DNA from: Zancudomyces culisetae
Lineage: Eukaryota; Kickxellomycota; Harpellomycetes; Harpellales; Legeriomycetaceae
Length of the DNA: 10,568 nucleotides
Direction: 5' to 3'
NCBI GenBank assembly: GCA_001969505.1
Contig: LSSK01001146.1
Span: forward strand, 1-10,568
Position numbers and translations under genes: made by a program. This document shows, piece after piece, positions 1-9,098 of the stretch (positions are counted from its first letter, which is position 1; the number at the start of each line of letters is the position of its first letter). The notes beneath the pieces are model-generated. The model was not told where the DNA came from. It made no database searches and saw nothing but the letters and a program-made list of their open reading frames with translations.

Positions 1-270
1 TAAAGTTTATGTATCTTTGTATAGTTTTAATAGTAATTTTTAAGTTAGCAGTAAAAGTATATAAGTGCAGGGAAATAGCACTAAATAAAACACATCTATA
101 ATCCAAATAAATAAGTAGTAATAAGTTCTTTTATTCAGTATACTAATATTCAATAGTTAATAATAACAATATTAACGGATATTTGGTATAGTAAGAGAAT
201 AGGATAAAGTTCAAGTATATTTTAAGTTAATAAAAGTTTAAGTTAAAATAAAAATATGATAAATCAGCGA
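1..270. other. AT-rich intergenic sequence, no gene seen
   Basis: This stretch is strongly AT-rich, with many short A and T runs and stop codons in all frames. I see no coding signal, RNA gene or repeat of note. It is the 5' flank of the tRNA pair. The RNA polymerase III promoter of those tRNAs lies inside the genes, so nothing here needs to be a promoter. Confidence 0.6.
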
Positions 271-341
271 GCGTAGATGGTTTAGTGGTATAATTGCCGC
301 CTGCCACGCGGCAGACCCGGGTTCGATTCCCGGTCTACGCA
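271..341 (+). tRNA. tRNA-Gly (anticodon GCC)
   Basis: This is a complete 71-nt cloverleaf. The 7-bp acceptor stem pairs GCGTAGA with TCTACGC, followed by discriminator A341. The anticodon stem GCCGC/GCGGC closes the 7-nt loop CTGCCAC, which gives anticodon GCC and decodes GGC/GGU. The T arm CCGGG-TTCGATT-CCCGG contains the B box GGTTCGATTCC, and the D arm carries the A box TGGTTTAGTGG. There is no intron and no encoded CCA. Only five bases separate it from the next tRNA, and no T-run lies between them, so it is probably the first unit of a two-tRNA precursor. Confidence 0.98.
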
Positions 342-346
342 TCCAT

Positions 347-427
347 GGGGTGTTGGCGCAATTGGTAGCGCGTCCGTCTCCAATTCGGGATAGCGGAAGG
401 TTAAGTGTTCGAGTCACTTACGTCCCA
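347..427 (+). tRNA. tRNA-Trp (anticodon CCA) with an 8-nt intron
   Basis: The acceptor stem pairs GGGGTGT with ACGTCCC (two adjacent G-U wobbles), with discriminator A427. The D stem is GCGC/GCGC, the anticodon stem TCCGT/GCGGA, and the T stem AAGTG/CACTT around TTCGAGT. The D arm and the block from it to the anticodon strongly resemble animal tRNA-Trp. The space between the anticodon-stem strands is 15 nt rather than 7. With anticodon CCA at 380-382 and purine 37 at A383, the extra bases 384-391 (TTCGGGAT) sit exactly one base 3' of the anticodon, the normal site of nuclear tRNA introns. The mature tRNA is therefore 73 nt, decoding UGG. Confidence 0.95.
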
Positions 428-430
428 TCA

Positions 431-435
431 TTTTT
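431..435 (+). terminator. RNA polymerase III T-run terminator for the tRNA pair
   Basis: A TTTTT run begins four bases after the discriminator of tRNA-Trp. It is the first run of at least four T on the plus strand after the start of tRNA-Gly, so the two tRNAs share this terminator. Confidence 0.75.
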
Positions 436-480
436 GCCAATTTGACACTCTTAAACACTAGCATTGGTGTGTCTAATTAG

Positions 481-486
481 TTTATT
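481..486 (-). promoter_or_regulatory. Possible polyadenylation signal of the RALGAPB-like gene
   Basis: On the minus strand this reads AATAAA, about 105 bases past the stop codon of the large gene. Poly(A) signals are loose in fungi and the region is AT-rich, so this is only a candidate. The gene's 3' end converges on the tRNA pair, with 163 bases between the tRNA-Trp end and the stop codon. Confidence 0.3.
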
Positions 487-590
487 TTTTGTACTTTGAC
501 TATTCATTAAACTTTTAAACATCTCTAATACAATTACCCATTATTGTGAACAATGTAAATTCAAAGTTAGACAAAAAGGGGACTAGCAAA

Positions 591-3500
591 CTAATAAAGC
601 TTCAAAGTTTCGGTGGTAGAGCGAGCAACGAGCCTGTCGATTTCGAGCTTCCGCTGGTCGAAATGCGAAAGTTCACTGTTGGTTCTTCTCGAAAGGCTGT
701 TATGGAGCTCAATGATGGTTAAGCTGAGTAGAAAATGAAGAGAGTCAATGTGTACTATACAGTCGTCAAATATAGGACCGGTGTTTAACCCAACAGAACC
801 AGATCCATATATGGCAATTTTACACTGCACTAACTTGTCGTCAGAATCAGCAACATGTCCAATAAAGAAAAATATTCTTAGATACGGGTGTGTCGAAACG
901 TTAGATTGTATACCACCATAGTCATTTATCCTAGAGTACGAAGAAAGAGGAATAGAATCAAAGGAATCCCTTGGTTTTAGCAGAGAATCAATATACGGAA
1001 CACCGATCAGTCCAAATTGTTTTGCTCTCATGACAACATGGTGAAGCTGCATTGAGGATATTAAGTAGTTATCTACGCATACAATATAGATATTTGCGTT
1101 TGAGGGTGCCGATTCGTTGGAAATAAAGTAGTTGAGTTTATAGCCAAAAGATAGTGAAGGTAGGAATGTGCGGTTTTCTAACAACAGTACTTCATCTGGA
1201 TCACAGTTTCCCTAATAAAATTAATAACAATAGTAGCATTGGTAGCATTTGTAGCATTTGTAGTATTAATGAGAAAACAATAGCACGATTTTACTCTTCA
1301 ATGCTGATACTTTGATACAATACATGTACACATAGTATGAATAATAAAATTGAAACCTAGTGGATATAAAAATATAAATGAAGAGTTTTAAGCTCCAAAC
1401 TTACATATTTTTTCAGGTTTTGAAACAGCTTGCTAAAGTTGCAAGTATTTTTGTCAAAATCTCTAGTAGAGCCAGACTCAGATTGTGTCAAATGTAAAAA
1501 CCCGACGTCAATGGTAATTTGAGGAGTAGTACGTTTGATCGAGTTAAAAGTAGAAATAAAATCGGCATTGTGGTGGATTAGAGAAGAATTCTCAAATGAA
1601 TAAGTGGCCCTATGTGGCAGAACACGATTGGTGCTATTTAGCTCCGAAAAGAATTTGAGCACTCTGGATTTTTCGAACATGTGGGAGGGATCTTGTGGAG
1701 CCATAGAATCAAAATCAGTAAGGCTACTGGTATTTTGAGTAGAAATTTTTTCCCTGTTGATATTTGGTGTATCAAAGAGATCAGAAAGCCTGTTGTTTGA
1801 TGCGAATAGTCGAAGGTCAGGTGACCCTGAGGTTTCTGCATCCGCAAATAGTGTGGAACTCTTGTATGATGGGAATGAGTTGTGTTTAATGGGTTTCTTG
1901 TGAGGAAGTTTACCGCTATCATTCGGTCTAGAGTTGACAGTGAAATCACTAGATGTATCACTACAGGTGTTTTTAACTACTCCATCCGCAGTAAGATTAC
2001 GCTCAAGAGAAGGACGGCTATTGACTTCTGCGTTGTCCAAAGCCATACCAAGGCTGGTTTTTGAACAAGAAAATGAGGCAAGGCCAGAGTTAGAATCAGT
2101 ACCATTTTGTCCACCAACTGAATTGTTGCTGCTCTTGTATGATGGATCCACAACTGCGTAAGTATTGGAACCAAACGGATTTAGGCATTCCAACTTGTAT
2201 ACACTGGGGTTGTTTCCGAGCCATAACCTCAGAATGGTCGACTTTTTGTGAACGTATACATAATAAGACTCGAGCATCTCTGTTCTTCCAGGTTCCTCGG
2301 TTTCCAAAAGTGTGGTTCTGTGATCTTGCACAGGCTCCGATAGTGTTTTGTAAATATAGCTGAAAAAGTCGAGTCCCACTATAAAGAAATTCTTCAGAAT
2401 CCTTTCACTTATATCGATGGTTCCGAAAAACCTTTTGAACATCAACTCGCACTCACTTAATTTTGGTTTATTCTCAGTACCAGTATTGAACAGATCTTCA
2501 ATGTTTGCTGCAGGGCTGGTTCTGGAACTGGGCAGAATTAAACCCTCTGCTTTTTTAAAGTGATCTTTTTTCAGGTTATCCAGGTTTTCTACCAGCGCAT
2601 TTTTTTTATTCTTCACGCCTCTCTGTATCGACGAAAGCAGGTTTCTCTCCTTATTTTGCTGTGGTTTCTCGGCCTCTAACGCTCCCACTTCAGAAGGTTT
2701 AAAACCAGGCTTATTGCCTCCTAACACATTTGGTTGTTTTTTCACCGCAGATTCCTTCTTAGAAGTTGCATCCTGGTTGGTCTTGGGGATTTCTACGCTA
2801 ATATTTTCCCTCTCATCGGCTCTAACAAGCTCAAATTCGATCTCCGACTCATCATAGAGCTCATATCGCCTTTCAAGTGCACCAAGTTGCTCTTGGTACA
2901 TATGGTACACTTTTAGAGACAACTCTTCAAAGTTATCGAAATAATTTTGTCTATTAAAAATCTTATACAAGGTCCCTTCACTTTCAAAAAGCTCATAGTA
3001 GCTGCTATGTCTATCACATATTGGTGTGGGCGACTCACGATATTTTTCACGAATTGTCAAAATTATCTGCGACACCAGCTTCCATATGGCAGAAAGCTTT
3101 AAAACAATCTGACGCTTATGAAGCATCCAACTATTCATAGTAGCCCATAGTCTGATACACGCAAGCATGTCTCCTAGCGCTTCAATGTTCATTTCTTGTC
3201 TTAAGCTAAACACATGGATAAACTTGTCGCACAAATCTTCAAATATCTTTTCCATGAATGTCTCATAAATCTCCTCGTTCATAAACACAGTTGACTGCCT
3301 CAGCATTCTAATCAGTATACAATCACGTTCAAAGTCGTCATTCAAACCCGAAATCTCATTTACGCACAAATTAATGATTTCCACGAATGTATCCCTGTCA
3401 AACTCATTAGATTGTGTTAAAACCATCAACGCTGAATTTATCAAGATATTCAATGCATCTTCGTTTTTTTCGTTTTTAATTGACTCGATTAGATCTGGTA

Positions 3501-5760
3501 GCAAAACATTGGCTATTTCAGAAACAGGATCGGTCTCATCAATGTTGGGTCCGATACTATCAAAAATGCTTTCGTTATACATACTGGTGAAATCATGCCC
3601 ATGAAGTGAAAAGGTGCTGTAAATCGATCTAGCACTCGGATATAAGGAACCTGTTGGTGTAACATTTTGTTGATTTTCTACATAGCCGCTTCTTTTAGAT
3701 CGACCATCGTATTTACTATTTTTTATGCTTTCTATTTGCTCGAATTTTAGCTCAAGCTGAGATATTGACAACAACACACTCATTATATAACTCGAACATA
3801 TTTTTAACTTGCTGAGATTTACAGCAAGCTGCATCATCGGCGCAATCTATTTGTTTGATTTGGTTTTTTTTTTAGTAAAAGCAAAAATAGTTTCTCTGTA
3901 TGTTAGCCACAATACATACAAAATACCTTTGATAACTTACGTTTGGTAAGATCTGTCTGACTCCAAATACAAAATGCCACATAAACGCCTTAAAATTTGG
4001 TAACCCGGTAGCCAAAAGATTCTTTCCAAAGACCAATACCATTTGCAATTGTGTACTGTCCTTAAACGCTTCATTAATCATCGTATAAAATAGATCAACG
4101 TACTCAGATATCTCTGAATAGCTTCCATGCGTGGGTCTAGAAAATATACTACACAGCATTGAACATGCCATTGCTCGTCCTTGATCATATCTATAGCCTT
4201 CTGAGCTGGTCTTGAAAATGCCTTCAAATAGCTTATTTCCAACAATATGTAAAATTCTTTTATTACACGGTGCTTGTATGTATCCCTGGTATTTCCCATC
4301 AAGCTTTGTGTTAATTTCAATGTAATCCAGCTCTAAAAACTCCTTGACAATCGCACTTAACCCCTGCATTGCAGCTTGAAAACTGTCTCCATTCAGTTTA
4401 TACGGTTCACGAACCAAATTGATAAGTCTAGGCCACGTAAACAACGTGTACGAACTTGTCAGATCTAGCTGAATAAATCTATTCATACCCATTTCAACGA
4501 CTAGCGACTTGGTCCCTACTCTTGGATCCTCGTCATATAATATTGAAATCGACCTTCTAGTAAATGCAATCACCGCCGCCGCTAAATCATCGACAACTTC
4601 GGGCCTGTGAGTCCAAAACTTAATCCGGCTTATCAGCGACCCCCACATTTTATCGTCAACAGTTTCTGTCCTAAACCACACTTCAAAAAAGTTTCTCATT
4701 ATTAAATCACTTAACGCTGTCCCCACTTGTCCCCACATAGGATCCAATTCTCTATACACCTTTTCATAGTCAAGCATTTCTTCATCTTTATTACCTTGCT
4801 TTAAGCAGAAATCGGATATCCCAAACACACATTTTATAACCGTTCGCATAACACTTTTACTATATTTCATACTCGTCGACGACCGTGTTAACACTGTAAA
4901 TATTTGTAATACTTGCTTTAACAACTCGGTATATCTTGAGACGAATGAGTAAGCACTTTTATTTCCCTGTTCTTCTGCTGAGGTATTATTTAGAAGTTGG
5001 GTTTTGTTCGATCCATGCCTTAATCCCCAGTTAATAAACGGAAACAAGTTAAATCTATGTCTGTGTGTAGATTCGTTCGTATTCTGCGTTGTCATTTCGG
5101 ATTCCTTTTCGGGCGACAGAGCAGCCGTGCTTATCTCTCCTGTGGCACTGTATGGTCTTGGTTTATACAACAACACCAACATGAACGCCAATTTCTATGT
5201 TTTTTTTTAAAGAAATATTTCTAGTTTAAGAAACTGGATAATGACCATGGTATTCACAGCTTGCTGGTTATTCACAAGATATAGGTTTGTAAATTAAAAG
5301 CAAATTCAACAAACCTTTAGAAACTCATCGGTTTCTTCCCCTTTTTCAAGATATTCAGGTCTGCTTTCAGACGTCAGGAGCCAATAACGATAAACATCTA
5401 CTACACTATACATCGTTTCCACATAATCAATGGGTAGCATCAAGCCCTGCACAAGAAGAGCGATGCACCAGTCATATTGCTCTTTTGTACTGAAGATACA
5501 TTTCCCTGTTTGTGGTTTTAATATTGGTATTAGCCCTTCTAATAGGCACTTTAGAGTTTCCGGAGGAAGGTCTGATAAATAATCGACATCTATTTTAATA
5601 TTTTGACATTCAGTAGGGTAAACTGATAATTTAGGATCACATACACCAGAGCATAAGGTTATTTGATATTAATGAAATAATAATAATAAAATTGCTAATT
5701 CATACATTCCCGCTCAGACTTGTCGATTAACCCTATGTGGAACAGCCAGTCTAGACACAT
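591..5760 (-). CDS. RALGAPB: Ral GTPase-activating protein subunit beta (RALGAPB-like), five exons, complete
   Basis: Structure: complement(join(591..1211,1405..3846,3941..5194,5315..5622,5706..5760)), 1559 residues; human RALGAPB is close to 1500. The ATG at 5760 has A at -3 and an in-frame stop 12 bases upstream. Residues 1 to about 580 match the RALGAPB N-terminal domain: MCLDWLFHIGLI, WCIALLVQGLMLP (70-82), FEVWFRTE in exon 3, and RAMACSMLCSIF (461-472). A long, charged, Ser/Asn-rich and probably disordered linker follows. Residues about 1267-1545 form a diverged Rap/Ran-GAP-like fold ending in GPIFDDCIV (1498-1506), with an Arg/Lys-rich tail as in animal RALGAPB. The RapGAP GND motif with its catalytic Asn is absent; the nearest position reads NANIYIVCV. 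That is expected of the beta subunit, which supports a catalytic alpha subunit acting on small GTPases. Fast-evolving TSC2 or an alpha subunit is less likely because of the N-terminal domain. The GTPase target in this organism is unknown. Confidence 0.9.
1212..1404 (-). other. Intron 4 of the RALGAPB-like gene (193 nt)
   Basis: The donor is TAT|GTAAGT and the acceptor TTATTAG|GGA, phase 0. Reading through gives 15 foreign residues and then a stop. Splicing joins ...FQNLKKY to GNCDPDEVLLLENRT. It is the longest of the four introns, and its 3' part carries a 9-bp tandem repeat. A nearer AG at CCACTAG would leave an in-frame TAA, which supports the distal acceptor. Confidence 0.85.
1233..1268. 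repeat. Four-unit 9-bp tandem repeat inside intron 4
   Basis: Four consecutive 9-base units read GTAGCATTG, GTAGCATTT, GTAGCATTT and GTAGTATTA on the plus strand. The array lies about 20 bases from the 3' splice site, in the part of the intron where the branch point would be. The imperfect outer units suggest a small, old minisatellite. Confidence 0.85.
3847..3940 (-). other. Intron 3 of the RALGAPB-like gene (94 nt)
   Basis: The donor is AAC|GTAAGT and the acceptor CAAATAG|ATT, phase 0. An unspliced transcript would run 22 extra residues to a stop. Splicing gives RQILPN-IAPMMQLAVNLSK, which continues the alignment with the RALGAPB N-terminal region. Confidence 0.88.
5195..5314 (-). other. 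Intron 2 of the RALGAPB-like gene (120 nt)
   Basis: The donor is AAG|GTTTGT and the acceptor A-rich...ACATAG|AAA, phase 0. The third intron codon is TGA. Splicing produces DEFLK-KLAFMLVLLYKPR, which lines up with the human segment that ends in LFVPR, so both splice sites are well supported. Confidence 0.87.
5623..5705 (-). other. Intron 1 of the RALGAPB-like gene (83 nt)
   Basis: The donor is GAAT|GTATGA and the acceptor ATTATCAG|TT. This is the only intron in phase 1: one base from exon 1 plus two from exon 2 make a TTT codon. The joined KSERE-F-YPTE aligns with the start of animal RALGAPB, which also begins with M-x-x-acidic-W. Exon 1 is only 55 bases, so an automated gene model could easily miss it. 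Confidence 0.8.
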
Positions 5761-6516
5761 TCTCGATAATTATTTTGTCAATTTATCGTTTGCATTACCT
5801 TTGGCTCCTCTCTATCTCTGTATTTAATAGTTTCTTTGTTTTATTCAAGATCAGTCAGTAACCGGCTAAAAGACGAATTAATGCCTATACTCAACTAAAA
5901 ATCAACAGCTGTATTGCTTTTCTTCAAGAAGCTTACCCTTCTTTTGTCCTCAATTTCTAATTACCGGTGCCAGATAATTACTTTTTAATTCTTAAATTTG
6001 TGAATCTTCCAACTTTGTAATATATTTATAGTAATTGCTCCTCTGCCTTACTTGTGCTGCATATGTAACAAAAAAAAAAGTATTATGTCGGCTTATTCCA
6101 CCGATAATTCCAATTAAAAATATTGTATTTGCTATGGAGCCTCAACCTTGATTTCAACAAATTCAAGCCAATTTCTACCAATTTATACGAGTACTTCATT
6201 TGCTCTGGTCAATGAAATAACCTAAAATTGCCGTAATTTGGATTCAAATAATCGCTGTTACAATATTCCATGTCTTTTTTTTTAGGAAATACATGCTGGG
6301 CTGATTTGATTTCGGCCAGGATTTACTATATTTCCTTTTTTTCTTTGGTCCAAATCTATTTTTTCTTTGATCTTTGCATTTTCTCAACCTGTGTATTTCT
6401 TTGAGCTTTGCCCCTTAACTCATTTTTAATATACATAAAAAAACATTATGCAAAAAGGGAGGTTCTTTAGATAAAGAATAAACTCTTGGGCACGATTATT
6501 CTTAAAAAAAGGTTTG

Positions 6517-6905
6517 TCAGATCTCCGGCCTTTTTTCATTGTTCTCAAAGTCAGCACTTTCGCTAAAAACAGTAATATTAACATCGTTAATTAGAAACAA
6601 CCGGCTACGAAGTTTGGTAGTTGTTAAACGCCCTTGCCCCTGCCCCTGCCCCAATTTTAATATATATAGTGATTGTTCTGATAGGTTATTCTCAGTTTTC
6701 AAGCAATATGACATTCTTGATACAAAGTCCTGATTTACAGGTAAGTCTGATTCGGTTCCTTGGATAAGTACGAACATAATCATGCTTTGTCCAATAAATT
6801 CACGAAACTCAACCATACTTTTATTATGCTATGGTTCAAAATGAGAACCTACGTATCTTTTCTTGAACACACATTTGTATTAGGAGGAGTTTTAACAAGT
6901 GACAT
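6517..6905 (-). CDS. Weak candidate small two-exon gene, unknown product
   Basis: A 99-codon frame on the minus strand (6517-6816) starts MVEFREFIGQSMIMF and contains GQGQGQG, encoded by a GGGGCA repeat. An upstream piece, 6853-6905, starts MSLVKTPPNTN behind a good AAAATG context and would join in frame across a 35-base gap with GT...AG ends: complement(join(6517..6817,6853..6905)), 117 residues. For it: the frame is open and the local base composition is slightly less AT-rich than its surroundings. Against it: the intron would be less than half the size of the four introns in the neighbouring gene, no family is recognised, and a frame of this length can occur by chance. Treat it as a prompt for transcript or homology checks. 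Confidence 0.18.
6631..6652 (-). repeat. GGGGCA-type G-run cluster (potential G-quadruplex, minus strand)
   Basis: The plus strand reads CCC, then three CCCC runs separated by two- or three-base spacers (TTG, TG, TG). On the minus strand this is three GGGG runs and one GGG run with 2-3-base loops, which fits the standard intramolecular G-quadruplex pattern. The core is a TGCCCC hexanucleotide microsatellite of three units. Confidence 0.7.
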
Positions 6906-8146
6906 TTTTAGTTGCAAATTGGATTCTATTAGAAAAAACAAAGTAGAACAAAAATAAAACTTCCTCCCTCACATTAAAATAGGAGACATACTTCATAGAT
7001 ATAAAAGCCGCTAGTTATTTTGTATCTTGCCTTGGTCTCGATTCAAATGTATCTTGTATATTTGAAACGCATTTCTAAGATTACACATTTGCCTTTCTAT
7101 TCGCTTCGTCTGTATATTAAAGAGATACATAGTGTATTTCTGCTAATCAAAGTGGGTAAACATTAATAAATTTACTCTTTAATTAAAATCAAAAAGTTCC
7201 AGAATAAGACACATCGAATACTATTATCAAATTTATCCTTCTCATTTAATCAATAGCTAAATCCAAGAATAACTTGATCGCGCCTGTATACCCCTCAAGG
7301 CTTGGAAAGCCCTATATATAGTGTTTCATGTTTTTTAGCACTATCGCCACACCAGCACTTTTAAATATCAATATTGGCGAGCATTTACGCAACTTTTCTA
7401 TATATTGGATCGGGATACTATCATCAATTAGCGCTAGATATTTTAACTGACTGACTGGATAAAATATTTATTTAATACCATTAGCCAATGTCGAACTCAC
7501 TTTGATTAGCGCGAGTCTTCGCATTCACAGTTGTTAATTTGTCTATTCGTCTTTTATTTACTGTAGAATGGTATAGTGGAAATAAAAAAATTCACCTTTA
7601 CTACACCCACGTTAATCTATTACTTTACACTGTCGTGAAAACCTGCCTATGTGCCACATTTTATATTTTTTATATTTTATTTGCACAGAGTATATGAACG
7701 TTGGTCAACAAGATCAAACCCAAGAGTTAAATAACCTATTATAACCTTTTTGTGAAAATTATCTTTTAAAGATAGTTCGATAAACGAGTGGTAGAATATT
7801 ATTAAAAGTCACCAAATTGTGATATATGTGAGGTTTTTAGCTAAATGAGAATATAAATCCTACTCAGTCATAGTGGTATTATTCTTGGGAGAAGAGAAAG
7901 AGACCATATTTTGATGAGGTAATAGAGTTAATGCTCTTGATGATAAATAGGGTTGAAAAAGATACCTGCTTTTCGACTTCTATAATTTATTGGTATCTAC
8001 TTAGTTTGCTTTCACTGAATACCCCTCACTTCACCTCCTTACCCACTCCTTTTCCATCTATATATCCTGGAAAATATCTATAAAACTAGACAAAAGCTTT
8101 TGATTTCTTGTTTGGTTAGCATTCCATATTTTCGTGTATTTTGAAA

Positions 8147-8170
8147 ACTTGATCACTTGATCACTTGATT
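8147..8170. repeat. Three-unit 8-bp tandem repeat
   Basis: Three consecutive units read ACTTGATC, ACTTGATC and ACTTGATT. Each unit junction contains the palindrome TGATCA, so the array could be a pair of protein-binding sites or simply a small microsatellite. Confidence 0.8.
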
Positions 8171-8245
8171 TTGGTATATTCATGATGTTTGTCTGATTGA
8201 TTTGTTTTGTGAAAATCAAAAATATGGTATTGTTTAGCTCTAAAA

Positions 8246-8266
8246 GGGAGGGGGAAGGGGGAGGGG
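8246..8266 (+). repeat. G-rich polypurine tract (potential G-quadruplex, plus strand)
   Basis: Four G runs lie within 21 bases: GGG, A, GGGGG, AA, GGGGG, A, GGGG. Loops of one or two bases predict a very stable parallel quadruplex. The tract is pure purine and lies in sequence that is otherwise strongly AT-rich, so it stands out clearly from its surroundings. Confidence 0.75.
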
Positions 8267-9098
8267 TATTAAACTACAATGAAACTGAAAGTCACAAAAC
8301 AACATTGTTTTGATCAAAATGGAGTAAAACAGCCAACAGTTGTATGATTTACTTTTTCAACACTGTAATTTTTGCAGCAACGTTTTTTTTTCTGCACTTT
8401 GAGTGAAAAAATGACTAGCCAATGATGATTGATTATTATTTTTGAACAATAATATCGAATGATTGGTGTTTTATACGCTACTTGCACTTTGCAAACATGA
8501 TTTCAGCCATTTAAATAACAAGCTATTTCAGTTTCGGCACTAGGTATATCTACAGAAATTATTTTTATTCGTTGCTTATTGTCAGGTGGATCTACCTGTC
8601 TGCATTTCTCGTTAAATTAGGCAGAAAATGGGTGATATTAATAACGCCATTACAAAATTAGTATAAACAGAAACCTGAAATATAATGGAACACAAATGGG
8701 AAGAATGCGTCTAAATGATCATAAGCTCTTCCAAAAAAGAAATGTCGAATATCAAATGGCACATAAAGAGTGAAATTCTGGCCATTAGATCCATAGAGAG
8801 GAGTACGAAAATGTTCAAGTATATAAACCTCAATATATGTCGTCCTTGATGCATGGCATAGCTCAGTTCGTTTTTTTTATTTATTGAAAGAAATATTAAA
8901 TTTCTTTAGACATTGTTCAATATCAGGTTTTATTTATTTTGAAACCAAAACAATATTAATTAACAATATTTGGCAAATATTAGAGGGAAAAAATCTACTT
9001 ATTTTGAGAATAACAGTATTGAAAGAGTGCAAAGATTCAGGCAGTGAGGAACAGTTTTATTTTAAGATTGCAATAATCACTAATAGCAGCAAATACAT

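Larger units (their letters stand above)
5761..9098. other. 3.3-kb AT-rich interval without a confident gene
   Basis: This interval separates the start of the RALGAPB-like gene from the small plus-strand gene at 9099. All frames are densely broken, and the longest open stretches are under 100 codons. I looked for tRNA and for snRNA sequence signatures and found none. It holds two G-run clusters (6631-6652 and 8246-8266), a TTGATCAC-type tandem repeat (8147-8170), several polypyrimidine tracts, and one weak minus-strand candidate (6517-6905). It presumably contains the 5' regulatory DNA of both flanking genes, which point away from each other. I cannot assign a core promoter. Confidence 0.6.

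Noticed and set aside
1638-2363. Several short open frames on both strands inside the large gene (for example 1638-1961 minus, 1882-2161 plus, 1977-2174 minus, 2139-2363 plus)
   Set aside because: They overlap exon 4 of the RALGAPB-like gene in other frames, have no recognisable content, and arise from its Ser/Asn-rich linker codons.
5004-5210. Plus-strand frame of 68 codons antisense to exon 3
   Set aside because: It is a shadow of the RALGAPB-like coding sequence, with no independent support.
6517-6905. Faint resemblance of TPPNTN...EFIGQSMIMF to the start of replication protein A subunit 3
   Set aside because: Only a short hydrophobic FIGQ-type block agrees. The following beta-strand blocks and the C-terminal helix of that family are not visible, so the assignment is not supported.
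7686-7740. A 16-codon start-like frame, MNVGQQDQTQELNNLL
   Set aside because: It ends in TAA with no usable donor before the stop and has no downstream partner exon that I could find.
7939-8018. TGATGA and CTGA motifs spaced like boxes of a C/D snoRNA
   Set aside because: The flanks do not pair into a terminal stem and there is no internal box pair, so chance is the simpler explanation.
8696-8849. Two adjacent 25-codon frames (MGRMRLNDHKLF... then EILAIRSIERSTK...) offset by one base
   Set aside because: They could be a small relic of a coding region, but open stretches of 25 codons are common by chance and neither piece resembles a known family.
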